Shown in pieces: positions 27,701 through 35,829 of a stretch of DNA of 64,000 nt. Position numbers and translations under genes: made by a program. The stretch is from JAKQHY01 sp034429475 (lineage in GTDB: Bacteria > Chloroflexota > Anaerolineae > B4-G1 > SLSP01), in contig DAOUGD010000294.1 of NCBI GenBank assembly GCA_034429475.1, forward strand, positions 8,746 through 72,745, given 5' to 3'. A model generated the notes under the pieces. That model was not told the DNA's origin and searched no databases. It saw only the letters and a program-made list of their open reading frames with translations. Numbering within the stretch: the first letter of the stretch is position 1; the number at the start of each line of letters is the position of its first letter.

Positions 27701-29721
27701 GTTTTTTCACTCAGAAGAAAATACCCCAAGAATTAGCGATGATTCTGCAAAAGAGTCTGTATCGAGAACCAGAGAAGAGGTACCAATCTGCAACTCAGAT
27801 CGAGCATGTACTGGAAACAATTAGATCGAAAATATCAGAAAGCATTGAGAAAGCACTCTCCGTCAGTGAAACACAAATCCAACTGCGCGATTGGTATGCA
27901 GCCAGTGAGGCATTGGAAGAAAGCCGCACTTTACTTGAATGGTACGCTCCGGATAAATTGCCTAAGTCACTTGAGGGTTCAGTCGGTAGATTGAGATCCG
28001 CACAATTGTGTGCTCAGGGTATGCTGAGCCTTATGGAGAAAGATTGGAAAGCCGCTATTGAGAACCTGGAATTACTCCGTGCGCTTGATGCTCATTACCT
28101 GGGTGTGGATATTGCCGGTGAATTATCTATGGCTCAGTCACGTCAACAGTTCGCCCAAAAATATCAATTGTTGCTTGAATGTCGCGAACAACAAGATTGG
28201 ATCACTATCCTCCGGTTAGCCACAGAGCTAACCACCAGTTATAAGGACAGCCCAGACAGCGAATCAGTTAGCGATTTGCGTAAATTAGCGCTCTACGCGC
28301 GGGGAAAGACCTTGCTTGATGAAGGTAAGAATGAAGAGGCTTACCACCATCTGTATCGCCTATACGAGACCGAGCCTGATTATGAAGACATAGCAGACCT
28401 GTGCGCTATAGCTGCCTATAGGAACAGTATGCGTGAGAATCCTCCCCTTGAAGGCGAACAACTTGTTTCGTGGCTCGAACGCGTCATTGAAGTTGTACCT
28501 AATCACAGGAATGGACGTACTCAACAAGAATTAGATCGCGCTCGGCATCACTGGGCCGAATCTTTGTTTGATGTCAATAAATATGCTGCCATTATCCAAT
28601 TAGAGAAAATTTCCGAAACTTACAATCAGTGGCCAGTCGCCTATCGTCTATTGGTCAACGCCTATAGTTGGGCGTTGCGAGATGGCACGTATGTCCACAC
28701 TGAATGGGCGAACACTAAAGCCGAAGGAGAAGCACGTTACCGGCTAGGTACCGAATTGTGGCGTAAAGATGCACTTCAGGAAGCCGTGTCACAACTAAAA
28801 GAAGTTCCTGAAGATGCAAAAGACTACGGACAATCACGCCTAGATTTGGCGCAGGTCTACACAGCCATGGGCGACGACGCTCGTAAAGATCGAGAATGGC
28901 AAAAAGCTATCGGGCATTGGGAAAACGCCATTCTGTTGAACCCGGAACTCCAGAATCCATTGCAAAAAAAGATCAGGGAAGCCAAAATTCGCGTGTGGAT
29001 TGCATATCATGACCAGGAAATTGTGGTGATTGGGTTAGTCGTCGCCATACTTTCGATACTGATTCCCATTTGGTCCAGTTGTGGTGCTCGTCCGCCCCTT
29101 ACACCTACTGCGACTCAATCCATCATTATCCCTACAACACCGTCACCGTCTGCAACAATAACTCCACCTTCAAAAACGTCTACACCAACTATCAGTCCTT
29201 TCCCTATCGTTATTACGCCTTCACCAACAACAGAAACTCCAACAATTACTCCCAGTCCTAAACCTACCATAAATACGCCAACTAATACACCTACGAAAAC
29301 TCCCACGCTTACTCCAACTCATACTCCAACGCCGACTCTCACGTTTACCCCGACACCTACTCCAACTACGCCACCGCCAACTTCAACTCCCGTTACGCCC
29401 CAATTGTCGGCACCAGGACAAGGGCAATGGCTCCAAAATCCTATCCAGTTCCAGTGGGTAGGGAAATTATTGACAGGTCAGACATACCAGGTTACTGTCA
29501 TTCACGTCGAAACTGGGTATGTCGTTACCAGTGAATTACTTGACACTCCAAGTTGGTCAGTGAATTTGCCTGCTGATAAGTACAAGGAATGGCGTTGGTC
29601 GGTTGCAGTAGTACAAAAAGGTGTGGTGGTTGCCACATCCGCTAGCGGCACATTTAATCTTGACCCAGGGTTTGGCTCGGGGGGGACATTTATAACACCT
29701 ACGGCGACACCCATACCTTGA
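24736..29721 (+). CDS. Membrane STAND ATPase - TPR - protein kinase fusion (1661 aa)
   Basis: ATG 24736 is preceded by GGAG; an earlier ATG (24712) has no site. The N-terminus NPYIAGNPL leads to an ATPase with Walker A GQRRIGKTS (Lys52) and Walker B FLLDEFD (Asp138), then a winged-helix region. TPRs fill about 390-740. A protein kinase (758-1030) keeps Lys789, HRDIKPGN (Asp885, Asn890) and an ASPEQL segment, but its glycine loop is LARTERSEV with no glycines and DFG is DFS (907-909), so activity is doubtful. TPR-like helices follow (1040-1400), then one membrane helix (about 1428-1448), a Pro-Thr stalk and an outer beta domain (about 1557-1650). It probably senses outside or envelope signals and works with the neighbouring phosphoesterase-ATPase, which has a similar ATPase entry motif. 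Confidence 0.85.
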   Translation: MVEPTNPYIAGNPLRNVQGFFGRQDVLDWVAHELRNPSTNALVLYGQRRIGKTSLLMQLQRTLPMDTFVPVYFDLHDQTTSPLGSVLADLADTVALQMQMASPKSTLFDHRGHYFQRTFLPQLYNTLGDNRRLVFLLDEFDVLEQIAKTETLETAAAKELFPFLRKVMGEDPRPAFVFVVGRQADDLSRDFMATFKTSLVREVWILNREEAESLIRQAEVNQTLHFTDGAVARILALTNSHPYLTQLLCQRLWERAYRKGTASVPLIEEQTVDDTVNDALQTGDNALIWIWNGLSPAEKIYSAALAEITKTEGQIITEDQVVKILATYAARLRSREIEIAPKYLIQRRVLEKVNQREYRFAVELFRRWVSSRRALAEVKEELDRIEPVAEQLYQVGREFFNRRQWEKAVGYFHDALNTYPTHLRAQLDLGEALLQQQQIREAVKAFEQAYELDHDEARLPLARALVIYAKSQDQAGQEDEALKICEQTLQISPSEKQAQDLREAIWLRKLKRAVEQSQPEIAFNAYQQLYAHQEKPTQQAVDLLRHIADNAPGYVPVTLRLGEVLLLTGNTEQAVTVLEGAYKFNPEATKSLLIRALLTFARTLEEQGKEEEALATSKWILELSPDEPEAQALKVAIWIRRGDVALELEEFDIALAAYERTGNTQKIEETKKRIRHTQYASQERDAAAFERSGEWERAAQIYRQLIEQTQDVSLLEHWTTALRQVEREMERHSRQTTAQHQRQQKPTDWVEGQHIGDKYEIVSMLARTERSEVYLANELQPPSQKVIIKRLEPGKMADTDAEQRFQREVILLRQIHHPSVLALYDSQTAGKERYIVTEYANIGTLTEYLRSHPSNKLKPAEALDIALLVCQGLQAIHRNSIIHRDIKPGNIFLFSQPEGSIQAKIADFSISYAPRNISNEPSTVTKNGWNMVTSAYASPEQLSGSKIDVKSDLYSWAIVFFEMLTGEFPTDSLRDPITYEPISDEFPIGFFTQKKIPQELAMILQKSLYREPEKRYQSATQIEHVLETIRSKISESIEKALSVSETQIQLRDWYAASEALEESRTLLEWYAPDKLPKSLEGSVGRLRSAQLCAQGMLSLMEKDWKAAIENLELLRALDAHYLGVDIAGELSMAQSRQQFAQKYQLLLECREQQDWITILRLATELTTSYKDSPDSESVSDLRKLALYARGKTLLDEGKNEEAYHHLYRLYETEPDYEDIADLCAIAAYRNSMRENPPLEGEQLVSWLERVIEVVPNHRNGRTQQELDRARHHWAESLFDVNKYAAIIQLEKISETYNQWPVAYRLLVNAYSWALRDGTYVHTEWANTKAEGEARYRLGTELWRKDALQEAVSQLKEVPEDAKDYGQSRLDLAQVYTAMGDDARKDREWQKAIGHWENAILLNPELQNPLQKKIREAKIRVWIAYHDQEIVVIGLVVAILSILIPIWSSCGARPPLTPTATQSIIIPTTPSPSATITPPSKTSTPTISPFPIVITPSPTTETPTITPSPKPTINTPTNTPTKTPTLTPTHTPTPTLTFTPTPTPTTPPPTSTPVTPQLSAPGQGQWLQNPIQFQWVGKLLTGQTYQVTVIHVETGYVVTSELLDTPSWSVNLPADKYKEWRWSVAVVQKGVVVATSASGTFNLDPGFGSGGTFITPTATPIP

Positions 29722-29758
29722 CTTATCTTTACAAAGCTTACCCGATTAGGAGATCGAA

Positions 29759-32700
29759 ATGCACAGTACAGAAACCATATATGACAGAGTTAGATTTCTG
29801 AAGGGGTTACCTTCTATCTTGGCGTACTTAGCCACGTTTTTCGGGGTATTAATATATTTCATTGTGTTGAGCACTCCATCCGTCGCGCAAGAAAACACGC
29901 TTGTTACGCCGATTGTATTAACCAGTCCCTCCATAGCTACTAAAAGAGTTTCTGCTTTCGATCAAGTTCCTCAAGCGCAAATTAGTAACAGCCATACCAC
30001 TTCGTTGGATTTAAGTCTTCACGTATCCCCCAGAGTGTACATTCCCGCCGGAGGTGTATTGCGCTATACCATTCGTTACACAAACACAGGAGAGATTACG
30101 GTCAACCAGGTCGTGGTTACCAGTACGGTGCCCCAACACACTCATTGGATAAATATTCAAGATAATGGAGTTGAATATGGCAATGTTATAACCTGGATCA
30201 TACCAACAATTCCTGTAGGTCATTCTGGAACAGTGAATTTTCGCGTTCAAGTTAATGAAGATGTGGATAAGTTAACATTGATTATGAATAAGGCATACCT
30301 TGCTTATCAAACTCTCACTGGGCAATCTAATACCACGGTCAATGAGGTTAAGGTTATGCCGGACTTTGGGCTGACTCTTAAAAGTGTCTCATACTCAGGG
30401 TCTTATAGACCAAGTGAAGCTATTACATACACCATCTGCTATACTAACAGTGGTACTCTTAAAGCAGAATATGTTGTTATTACCGATGCAGTGCCTAACT
30501 ATATTCATTACGTTTCTGGTGGTTTGTACATTGATGGTGTTGTGAAATTTACAATTTCTGAAGTGGATGAGGATGAGTCGGATTGTGTGAGTTTTTCGGG
30601 CATAATCGAAAATGATGTTCCCGCTTATGCAAGCATTGTAAATACCGCCACAATTTCTACCTTAAATGAAGATAACACTGAACCATTGATTACCGATCCG
30701 GTAGTTTTTACAGTGACGGCGCCGGAGTTACAACTCACTCAATCAGTAAACTACCAGCATCCCATCCAACTGGGAGATCTTTTGACTTACACGTTGACAT
30801 ATATGAATAGGGGTGATGTAGCAGCTACTGATGTAACTATCACTGATACACTCCTCCCTAACCTGGTTTATGAATATAGTTCCAATGCAAATCTGATTCA
30901 TGATCAACAAAGACTTACCTGGACAATTGAGACAATTCCGGTTAGTGCGACAGATAGTGTAACTTTTACAGCCTGGATTACAGGCGGAACAGCTACGGTA
31001 GAAAACTGTGTTTACCTCAACTCGCGCGAGCGCTCTGTTCTATCAAGCTGTCATGCCATAACTTTGAATATTCCCGTGCTCACGATTCATAAAAGCGCCG
31101 TTCCTGTGTACAATGTGAAACCCGGGAAACTTATGACTTATACTTTGGCTTATACAAATTATGGTAACGCTTTGGCTACAGGAGTCAAAATTCGAGATAT
31201 ATTACCACCGGATGTTCAACTTGTTTCAAGTGAGGACTACAACACAGCGACACATAGTCTGAATATTCCCATAGGTCCAGTTGCCGTTGGGGCTACAGGT
31301 GTTGTTAGTTTTACTGTCAGGGCGCCAATAACCTTAGAAAAGATTATAACAAATGCGGCTTTTATTTTTAATGATCAAATCTATCCGGCTACTTATGTCA
31401 ACCACTTATCGCAAGGAGCGTTAAATTGCTCTTTCTGTTTCTATGAAGTGCCGCCTAAAATTGGGGGCAATCAAGGAATTGAATATATCGCGCAATCTTT
31501 TACGGCTACTGCGCCGTTGCTCTCCCGTATCGGTATTTCGGTTTGTATTACTCAACAAGCCCCCCCCCCGCTTTCAATTGAACTATGGCAAAATGACAGC
31601 GAGCGTAACCGCCCTGATCCTAGTCATAGGTTGATTAGCCATGAACTTTTCGACATGCCCTTGTGTAGTTATCAATTCATAAAACTGCGTTATCCTATCA
31701 GCCTTACCGTGGCTCAACGTTACTGGTTAGTTATTAATGGTGCTGATCCTACCGCAGATGGCTACGCCACTACCCGCTACACACATAGCTTTCCCAAGCA
31801 TATAGGACCATGGGCTTATTCTAATAGCGGAGGAACAAACTGGATACCTGGTACGGATGGAACAGATTTAGATGTTTATATTGAGTTTATGCCACCGCCG
31901 ACAAGTAACCTTATATCTCATACTGTGATGACGCCTAATCTACAGTTATACCAATCCGTCGCCTATGTTTCTCCTATACGACCAGGTACTATCCTCACCT
32001 ATACCCTAACCTATACCAATAGCGGTGATGTATCAGCAGATGAAGTTGTCATCACAGACACCCTGTCTCAAGGTCTGATCTATCCAGCACATAATGACGA
32101 CAATTTTGACGAGGATACGCATACTATCCATTGGTCTTTTGATACAATTCCAGCTAATGCTACCAATAGTGTAACTTTTACAGCACAGATCACGGTAACA
32201 GATGGTATTACCATTATTTACAACCAGGCACACCTTAGCGCCGCGGGTGAGCTCCCTGTGTTGTCAAATATTGTCACCACGCCGATAGAAATCCCTGTGA
32301 TGAAAATTTCCAAAATTGTCACGCCCGTCGGCAATGTCTCTCGGAATGCCATCTTGACTTATACTTTGGCCTATACTAATGTTGGAACTATACCAGCCAC
32401 AGGCGTGACTCTTTTAGACCAATTGTCTGGGGGAATTGAGCATATTGCAGGCGGCTACTATATTTCTTCAAGTCGGGTTGTCAGTTTTGCGATAGTAGAA
32501 GGAATACCTGTCGGGGTCGGCGATATTGTTAGTTTCACAGTGCAAGTCAACGCAGGATCGGGGACAAAAATTGTTAACTCTGCTGAAGTTATGGATGATG
32601 TCTACATGCGTTATGCTCCGCCGCCTCGCAGTAATAGCGTGAATAGCTTGGTTATTAATTACCCTCCCTATATTGAGGCTCCATCGCCAGATAAAGAGGA

Positions 32701-33985
32701 TGATTTGTTGCTAAATCATGTGGTACTAAGATGGCATGGTGGGGATAACGATGGCGACGATGTGACTTATACACTAGCTTTTGGGGATGAAAATCCCCCG
32801 CCGATAATAACCAGTACTCAGGCTACAGTTTACACGTGCCCAACGACGCTGGAGCTTGGAAGAAGATACTATTGGCAAATTACAGCAACCGATGGAATTA
32901 GTTCTGTGATTAGTCCCATATACTTGTTTACAACGACGACCGGTGTCAAAATTTCTGGCCCACATAAAGGCGCAATTTACTTCACTTATAGGTTTTCTGC
33001 GACAGTGACTATTTCTGTAACACAACCCGTTACTTATGTATGGAATACTATCGGGGTTGTAGGAAGTACACCGATTACTCATCCAGAAAAATGGGATTTG
33101 GATGACGCGATAAGCCTCACCTGGCTCACAACTGGCACGCATTCTCTTGTCGTGACTGCAATTGATAAAAATCGAGAAATCTTCTCAAAGTCTCATGAGA
33201 TTGTTATAGGGGAATATGTCACTCTTTATCTTCCCATTATTCTACGCCGTTGGCCACCTATTCCGGAGTCACCAACTTTACTTGGACCGATCGGTCATCC
33301 GGGTGGAAATCATCCCTTTACTATAACTTGGACAGCGAATGGCAGTATAGTAGCTACTTACTACAATCTAAAAGAAACATTGGCCCCTGAATGTAAAAAT
33401 GTGATCACAACCCATACTCAAACTAATATGTACCATGTTGTTGATGGGGCTGCAAAATTAAATCGCTTCTATTGTTATTATGTTGAAGCTTGTAGTAAAT
33501 ATGGCTGTAGCAAACCCTCAAATATGGAACAAGTTGATGTGCGCCTTGAGTACGACCTTATAGAGTATGGCCCTAATGATGATATTGAACAGTTTAATGG
33601 TCCAATAGAGTATTTGGGGCAATCCTATTACGGATATCATAACGACTTAAAAGATTATTATCAAATTGACCTGGGTATTGGAAAAAACATACATATTGAA
33701 CTTGCAAGTCCATTTGTGGATGGAGTACAATTGCAAATTCGGGACCAGAATGATGAACGCCTAAAATATATTTCTCAGTCACCCTACGAACTAGATTTCG
33801 GTGGTTCGGGGAAATACTATATTGTAGTTGGTACAGATCCCAAATATTACTCCTTGAATGCACTCTATTATTTTAAGGTTACGGAATTCATGCATTTAAA
33901 TGTTGATATTAAGCTCCGAAAAATGTGCAATTTTCCCTATATGACAGCAGATGTGGGATGTTATCATGCCAAGAATCTTCCGTAG
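29759..33985 (+). CDS. Exported DUF11-repeat surface protein with PPC domain (1408 aa)
   Basis: ATG 29759 follows AGGAGATCG. A hydrophobic segment (about 20-45, ending SVAQE) is a signal peptide or anchor. Six DUF11-type beta domains carry the pattern LTYTLTYTN-G-V-A-(D/T)-V-I-D-L; four precede and two follow a jelly-roll-like domain (about 555-715) near FYEVPPKIGGNQGIEYIAQS. Then come a fibronectin-like domain, a PKD-like domain, LYLPIILRRW near 1160, another beta domain and a C-terminal PPC-like domain (DYYQIDLGIGKNIHIEL). The sorting-like motif is internal here, not terminal. A C10 run at 31560-31569 lies in frame. The gene is 37 bases after the kinase-ATPase gene and shares its AT-rich composition. 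Adhesin, sheath or ligand of the kinase's outer domain are possible roles. Confidence 0.82.
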   Translation: MHSTETIYDRVRFLKGLPSILAYLATFFGVLIYFIVLSTPSVAQENTLVTPIVLTSPSIATKRVSAFDQVPQAQISNSHTTSLDLSLHVSPRVYIPAGGVLRYTIRYTNTGEITVNQVVVTSTVPQHTHWINIQDNGVEYGNVITWIIPTIPVGHSGTVNFRVQVNEDVDKLTLIMNKAYLAYQTLTGQSNTTVNEVKVMPDFGLTLKSVSYSGSYRPSEAITYTICYTNSGTLKAEYVVITDAVPNYIHYVSGGLYIDGVVKFTISEVDEDESDCVSFSGIIENDVPAYASIVNTATISTLNEDNTEPLITDPVVFTVTAPELQLTQSVNYQHPIQLGDLLTYTLTYMNRGDVAATDVTITDTLLPNLVYEYSSNANLIHDQQRLTWTIETIPVSATDSVTFTAWITGGTATVENCVYLNSRERSVLSSCHAITLNIPVLTIHKSAVPVYNVKPGKLMTYTLAYTNYGNALATGVKIRDILPPDVQLVSSEDYNTATHSLNIPIGPVAVGATGVVSFTVRAPITLEKIITNAAFIFNDQIYPATYVNHLSQGALNCSFCFYEVPPKIGGNQGIEYIAQSFTATAPLLSRIGISVCITQQAPPPLSIELWQNDSERNRPDPSHRLISHELFDMPLCSYQFIKLRYPISLTVAQRYWLVINGADPTADGYATTRYTHSFPKHIGPWAYSNSGGTNWIPGTDGTDLDVYIEFMPPPTSNLISHTVMTPNLQLYQSVAYVSPIRPGTILTYTLTYTNSGDVSADEVVITDTLSQGLIYPAHNDDNFDEDTHTIHWSFDTIPANATNSVTFTAQITVTDGITIIYNQAHLSAAGELPVLSNIVTTPIEIPVMKISKIVTPVGNVSRNAILTYTLAYTNVGTIPATGVTLLDQLSGGIEHIAGGYYISSSRVVSFAIVEGIPVGVGDIVSFTVQVNAGSGTKIVNSAEVMDDVYMRYAPPPRSNSVNSLVINYPPYIEAPSPDKEDDLLLNHVVLRWHGGDNDGDDVTYTLAFGDENPPPIITSTQATVYTCPTTLELGRRYYWQITATDGISSVISPIYLFTTTTGVKISGPHKGAIYFTYRFSATVTISVTQPVTYVWNTIGVVGSTPITHPEKWDLDDAISLTWLTTGTHSLVVTAIDKNREIFSKSHEIVIGEYVTLYLPIILRRWPPIPESPTLLGPIGHPGGNHPFTITWTANGSIVATYYNLKETLAPECKNVITTHTQTNMYHVVDGAAKLNRFYCYYVEACSKYGCSKPSNMEQVDVRLEYDLIEYGPNDDIEQFNGPIEYLGQSYYGYHNDLKDYYQIDLGIGKNIHIELASPFVDGVQLQIRDQNDERLKYISQSPYELDFGGSGKYYIVVGTDPKYYSLNALYYFKVTEFMHLNVDIKLRKMCNFPYMTADVGCYHAKNLP
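31560..31569 (+). repeat. C10 homopolymer in DUF11 gene
   Basis: Ten cytosines in a row code Ala-Pro-Pro-Pro in an otherwise AT-rich gene. Gain or loss of one base would truncate the protein near residue 605. Confidence 0.85.
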
Positions 33986-34013
33986 TTCCTGAAGACCTCA
34001 TCGAGACCCTCCT

Positions 34014-35726
34014 ATGATTCACCTAACCGAAAAAGGCCTAATAATCGCCTCATCCACCACCATCCTCGAAATAGAAGGCATCCGCATCATCTCTCTCAAA
34101 GACGCCGTTACCGGCGAAGAATTTCTCGACCGAGGACCCGCCGAAGCTGTTCTCGGCCTGGAATTGCTGCGCCAAAACCGCACCGTCGCGCCGCTGGGCG
34201 TCCACAAGCTGGCCAGCGAGGTACACACCACCCTGCTCACCGACCGCATCGCCGAGATCGTGCTGAACGATTGGGAGTGCGACGTCTCGATCCGCGTCAG
34301 TGTGGACGAGGCAACCGGCGACATCCTGCTGGAGCCGTCGGCGTGGACGATGCAGGGCGGCGTGGCAGGGTTGGGGCTGAACGTGGCCGGCATCCATGCG
34401 GACTTGGAGGTGGTCGGCCCGTTCCAGCAGGGCGCAAAAGCTCCACTGACGCATCCGCAGATGCAGGGCAAGGACGCGGCGTGGCCGAACAGTTGGGAGG
34501 CGGGCTTCCTCGTCTTTGCCGGTGCAGAATCGGGCTTTACCGTCCAGGCGTGGGACACGGACTTCATTTTCAAGAAAGTCCACATCGGCCACGAGAAGAA
34601 TCCGCAGACGGTGGGCTTCTTCACCCTGGCGCGCGGCCCGCTGGAGATGAATCGCTGCGTCGGCAACCTGGCTTGGCGGATTTCGGCGTACCGGGGTGAC
34701 TGGACGACGCCCCTGCTGCGCTACCGCGACTGGTACTGGGCCGCCTATCGCCTGGACACCGCCGCAAAGCTGCGCCCCGATTGGCTGGACGACCTCCAAC
34801 TGGCCGTCTCGTGGTGCTCCACCAACCTGGACTTGCTTGATGCGCTCGCCCGACGGGTGGAGCCGCGTCGCGTGTTCCTGCATCTGCCGCACTGGCGCCC
34901 CTATGTCTATGACCAGGACTATCCGACCTATGTGCTCAGCGACACCGGGCGTGACTTTGTGGCAAAGGCGCGAGCGATGGGCTTCCATGTTGTGCTGCAC
35001 ACCAACACTTGCCAGATGAGTCCCGACCATCCGCTGTTTTTTGCCGCGCGCGACTTCTGCACCCGCGAGCCGATGGCGCTGCGATGGGAGGGGTGGAGCT
35101 GGCTGCCGGTGGAAGGGTGGGGCGCCTTCGGTCCGCCGCAGAGCTACTCGCTGATGCCCGCGCATAAGGACTGGAACATCCTGGTGAACGTCCACCTGGC
35201 GTGGTCGCCATGGCGGCGGCAACTGACGCGGCAGGTCGCCGACTTGATCCGTGAGGTGGGACTGGACAGCATTTTCGTGGACGTGTCGCAGTGGATTCAC
35301 AACAGCGACAACGCCGTGCTGGAAAATCTCACGTATCCGCAAGGCTCGCTCAAGCTGATCCACGAGTTGGCGGAACTGGCCCCCGGTTTCTGCGTCTCTG
35401 GCGAGGCGCGGGACGAGATTTCCACGCAATTTCTGTCGGTTGTCCAGTTCCACCTATATAACTTTGCCCACGTCCAGGCGACGGACGGCAAGGATGTCTC
35501 GTGGGTGCTGGATTGCACCACGCCGGTCAACGAGCTGCTCTTCAAGGGGCTGACACGCGGCATCGGCTACAGCTACGGGCAGGGCGCGAACCGCCGGGTG
35601 ATGATTGACGCCACGCTCAAGCAGGGCGCGCTTCCCACCCTCATCTTCCAGACCCCCGATCCGGTGGCCGAACTGGATGGGGAAGAGTGTCAGTATATTC
35701 TAGCGCATATGAGCGGGAATCAGTAG
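34014..35726 (+). CDS. Glycoside hydrolase-like protein (DUF6259/GH36-like)
   Basis: A 570-residue cytoplasmic protein without a signal peptide. An N-terminal beta region (about 1-230) is followed by a TIM-barrel-like part with RVFLHLPHWRPY near 285, MGFHVVLHTNTCQM near 323, GLDSIFVDVSQW near 420 and FCVSGEARDE near 460. Asp in FVDVSQ and Glu in GEARDE sit where retaining glycosidases of the GH36/GH101-like clan place their catalytic pair; this assignment is an inference. GC content returns to the high background here, so it is separate from the AT-rich cassette 28 bases upstream. It probably forms a catabolic group with the enolase-superfamily and glycyl radical genes downstream. Confidence 0.6.
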   Translation: MIHLTEKGLIIASSTTILEIEGIRIISLKDAVTGEEFLDRGPAEAVLGLELLRQNRTVAPLGVHKLASEVHTTLLTDRIAEIVLNDWECDVSIRVSVDEATGDILLEPSAWTMQGGVAGLGLNVAGIHADLEVVGPFQQGAKAPLTHPQMQGKDAAWPNSWEAGFLVFAGAESGFTVQAWDTDFIFKKVHIGHEKNPQTVGFFTLARGPLEMNRCVGNLAWRISAYRGDWTTPLLRYRDWYWAAYRLDTAAKLRPDWLDDLQLAVSWCSTNLDLLDALARRVEPRRVFLHLPHWRPYVYDQDYPTYVLSDTGRDFVAKARAMGFHVVLHTNTCQMSPDHPLFFAARDFCTREPMALRWEGWSWLPVEGWGAFGPPQSYSLMPAHKDWNILVNVHLAWSPWRRQLTRQVADLIREVGLDSIFVDVSQWIHNSDNAVLENLTYPQGSLKLIHELAELAPGFCVSGEARDEISTQFLSVVQFHLYNFAHVQATDGKDVSWVLDCTTPVNELLFKGLTRGIGYSYGQGANRRVMIDATLKQGALPTLIFQTPDPVAELDGEECQYILAHMSGNQ

Positions 35727-35734
35727 AAATTTTT

Positions 35735-35803
35735 ACCACGAATTTCCACGAATCTCCACGAATTTAACGTTCCCATTCGTGAAGATTAGTGTAGATTCGT
35801 GGT
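35735..35803. repeat. Palindromic tandem repeat, 10-mer ACGAATTTCC
   Basis: Three tandem 10-mers (ACGAATTTCC, ACGAATCTCC, ACGAATTTAA) are mirrored by ATTCGTGAAG and TAGATTCGTGGT. It sits between the glycosidase-like and enolase-superfamily genes. Confidence 0.9.
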
Positions 35804-35829
35804 TTGTTTTCTGAGAAGGAGACACCCCT

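Noticed and set aside
22109..33985. Prophage or transposon as carrier of the AT-rich genes
   Set aside because: No integrase, transposase, structural phage gene or flanking direct repeat was seen.
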